Positions 48,747 through 49,997 of a DNA stretch of 49,997 nt are shown piece by piece. Below the pieces are notes generated by a model that saw only the letters and a program-made list of their open reading frames with translations, had not been told where the DNA came from and made no database searches. The translations under genes were made by a program, and so were the position numbers. Position 1 is the stretch's first letter. The number at the start of each line of letters is the position of its first letter. The stretch is from Alphaproteobacteria bacterium. Lineage in GTDB: Bacteria > Pseudomonadota > Alphaproteobacteria > Micropepsales > Micropepsaceae. The stretch lies in assembly GCA_025924715.1 (NCBI GenBank), contig JAICHV010000028.1:1-49997 (forward strand). Direction: 5' to 3'.

Positions 48747-49243
48747 GCTTTCTGGATTTCCCCGACGACGATCCCAAGCGCCGCGCCCGGCGGCCGCTGC
48801 TGCTGTTCGTGCTGGCCACTTTGGCGGTGGGCGCCATCGGCAGCGTCGTCACCGACCCCAATATCCGCCTCTGGTATGCCGGCCTCGCCCGTCCCAGTTT
48901 CGCCCCGCCCGATTGGGTTTTCGCACCGGTCTGGACCACGCTTTATGTTTTGATGGCGGTGGCGGCCTGGCGGGCCTGGAAGGTGCGGGGCCTGAAAAGC
49001 CCGCAAATTGTTCTTTATGCCCTTCAGTTGGTGCTCAACCTCGCGTGGAGCCTGATCTTTTTCGGCCTGCATCAGATCGGCGCCGGTTTGGTGGAGATCG
49101 TGGTGCTCTGGCTGCTTATCCTGGCCACCACCATCGCTTTTTGGCGGGCGGACCGGCTGGCCGGACTGCTGATGCTGCCCTATCTGGCCTGGTGCGGCTT
49201 TGCGGTTGCCCTTAACCAGGCTTTCCTCGCCCTGAACGGCTGA
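48743..49243 (+). CDS. tspO: TspO/MBR family membrane protein
   Basis: 166 residues, five transmembrane helices. It carries the tryptophan-rich pattern of the family: WYAGLARPSFAPPDWVFAPV, then WTTLYVLMAVAAWRAW, LNLAWSLIFFGLHQIG and the final YLAWCGFAVALNQAF. TspO proteins bind porphyrins and, in alphaproteobacteria, modulate photosynthesis or stress genes; a role here cannot be stated. A charged N-terminal extension of about 18 residues (DFPDDDPKRRARR) precedes the first helix. The ATG overlaps the M20 stop (ATGA). Confidence 0.92.
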   Translation: MSFLDFPDDDPKRRARRPLLLFVLATLAVGAIGSVVTDPNIRLWYAGLARPSFAPPDWVFAPVWTTLYVLMAVAAWRAWKVRGLKSPQIVLYALQLVLNLAWSLIFFGLHQIGAGLVEIVVLWLLILATTIAFWRADRLAGLLMLPYLAWCGFAVALNQAFLALNG

Positions 49244-49269
49244 ATGGCTGGGTTTTGCCCCTGGTCAGG

Positions 49270-49297
49270 CTTGGCAAGGAGAGCCCCCCTGCCTATA
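49270..49297 (+). promoter_or_regulatory. Possible heat-shock (RpoH-type) promoter before dnaK
   Basis: CTTGGC (49270-49275) and CCTATA (49292-49297), spacer 16, resemble the alphaproteobacterial RpoH consensus (CTTG... CYTATxT). It lies 118 bases before the dnaK ATG. A TATAAT-like word occurs further on near 49343-49350. No CIRCE repeat is seen. Confidence 0.35.
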
Positions 49298-49403
49298 TAC
49301 CCCCTGTGGTCAGCATGGGTTACGACCCGAAGCTGACTTTGTCATATAATTCAATGGGATGGACCGGAGGACGCCGTCAGGGTCAGGACTCCATGCCCAG
49401 TGA

Positions 49404-49997
<594 letters not shown>

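Overview
The window is a stretch of chromosome from a high-GC Gram-negative bacterium. Gene content, gene order and dispersed palindromes suggest an alphaproteobacterium: a fused malic enzyme-phosphotransacetylase divergent from mutS, XerC with DUF2905, HIG1-type and universal-stress genes, TspO before dnaK, and GTCATCCCGG-type repeats. I cannot name the genus; a Rhizomicrobium/Micropepsaceae-like lineage is only a guess.

Region 1 (1-10655) is pyrimidine metabolism. An aldehyde dehydrogenase, deoC and upp lie on the minus strand. Divergent from them is a compact plus-strand operon for the complete reductive uracil/thymine pathway: preT-preA (dihydropyrimidine dehydrogenase), an omega-aminotransferase, beta-ureidopropionase, an NCS1 nucleobase transporter and dihydropyrimidinase. 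Then come a small TPR protein and a 25-residue membrane peptide.

Region 2 (11907-18018 and 23839-29916) is the unusual part: two paralogous minus-strand cassettes. Each has, in transcription order, (a) an exported tail-fibre-like protein with a peptidase S74 SDER(L/M)K motif and a C-terminal coiled coil, (b) a secreted 73-residue peptide made of two YD repeats, (c) a Sec-exported RHS/YD-repeat protein of about 1450 residues with a variable C-terminal tip, and (d) a small membrane protein abutting or overlapping the RHS stop codon. The two tips and the two membrane proteins are unrelated, as in polymorphic toxin/immunity pairs. Cassette 1 is damaged (an amber codon in the S74 gene, a 1-base frameshift in the RHS gene); cassette 2 is intact. 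Cassette 2 lies in an 8.7-kb island bounded by tRNA-Thr(CGT) and a 47-bp perfect copy of the tRNA 3' part. The island also holds an unknown membrane-anchored protein, an exonuclease-I fragment and about 0.8 kb of apparently gene-free DNA. I see no integrase in it.

Between the cassettes (18180-22918) lie a PQQ dehydrogenase with a cytochrome c, a nitrobindin-like protein and an MFS transporter.

Region 3 (31869-49997) is mostly housekeeping: a surface-glycan acyltransferase and O-antigen-ligase-like protein, small membrane and secreted proteins, xerC, a transaldolase-family gene, priA, leuC, a HIG1-type protein, a universal stress protein, mutS, maeB, an M20 peptidase, tspO and the start of dnaK. 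Several palindromic dispersed repeats sit between these genes.
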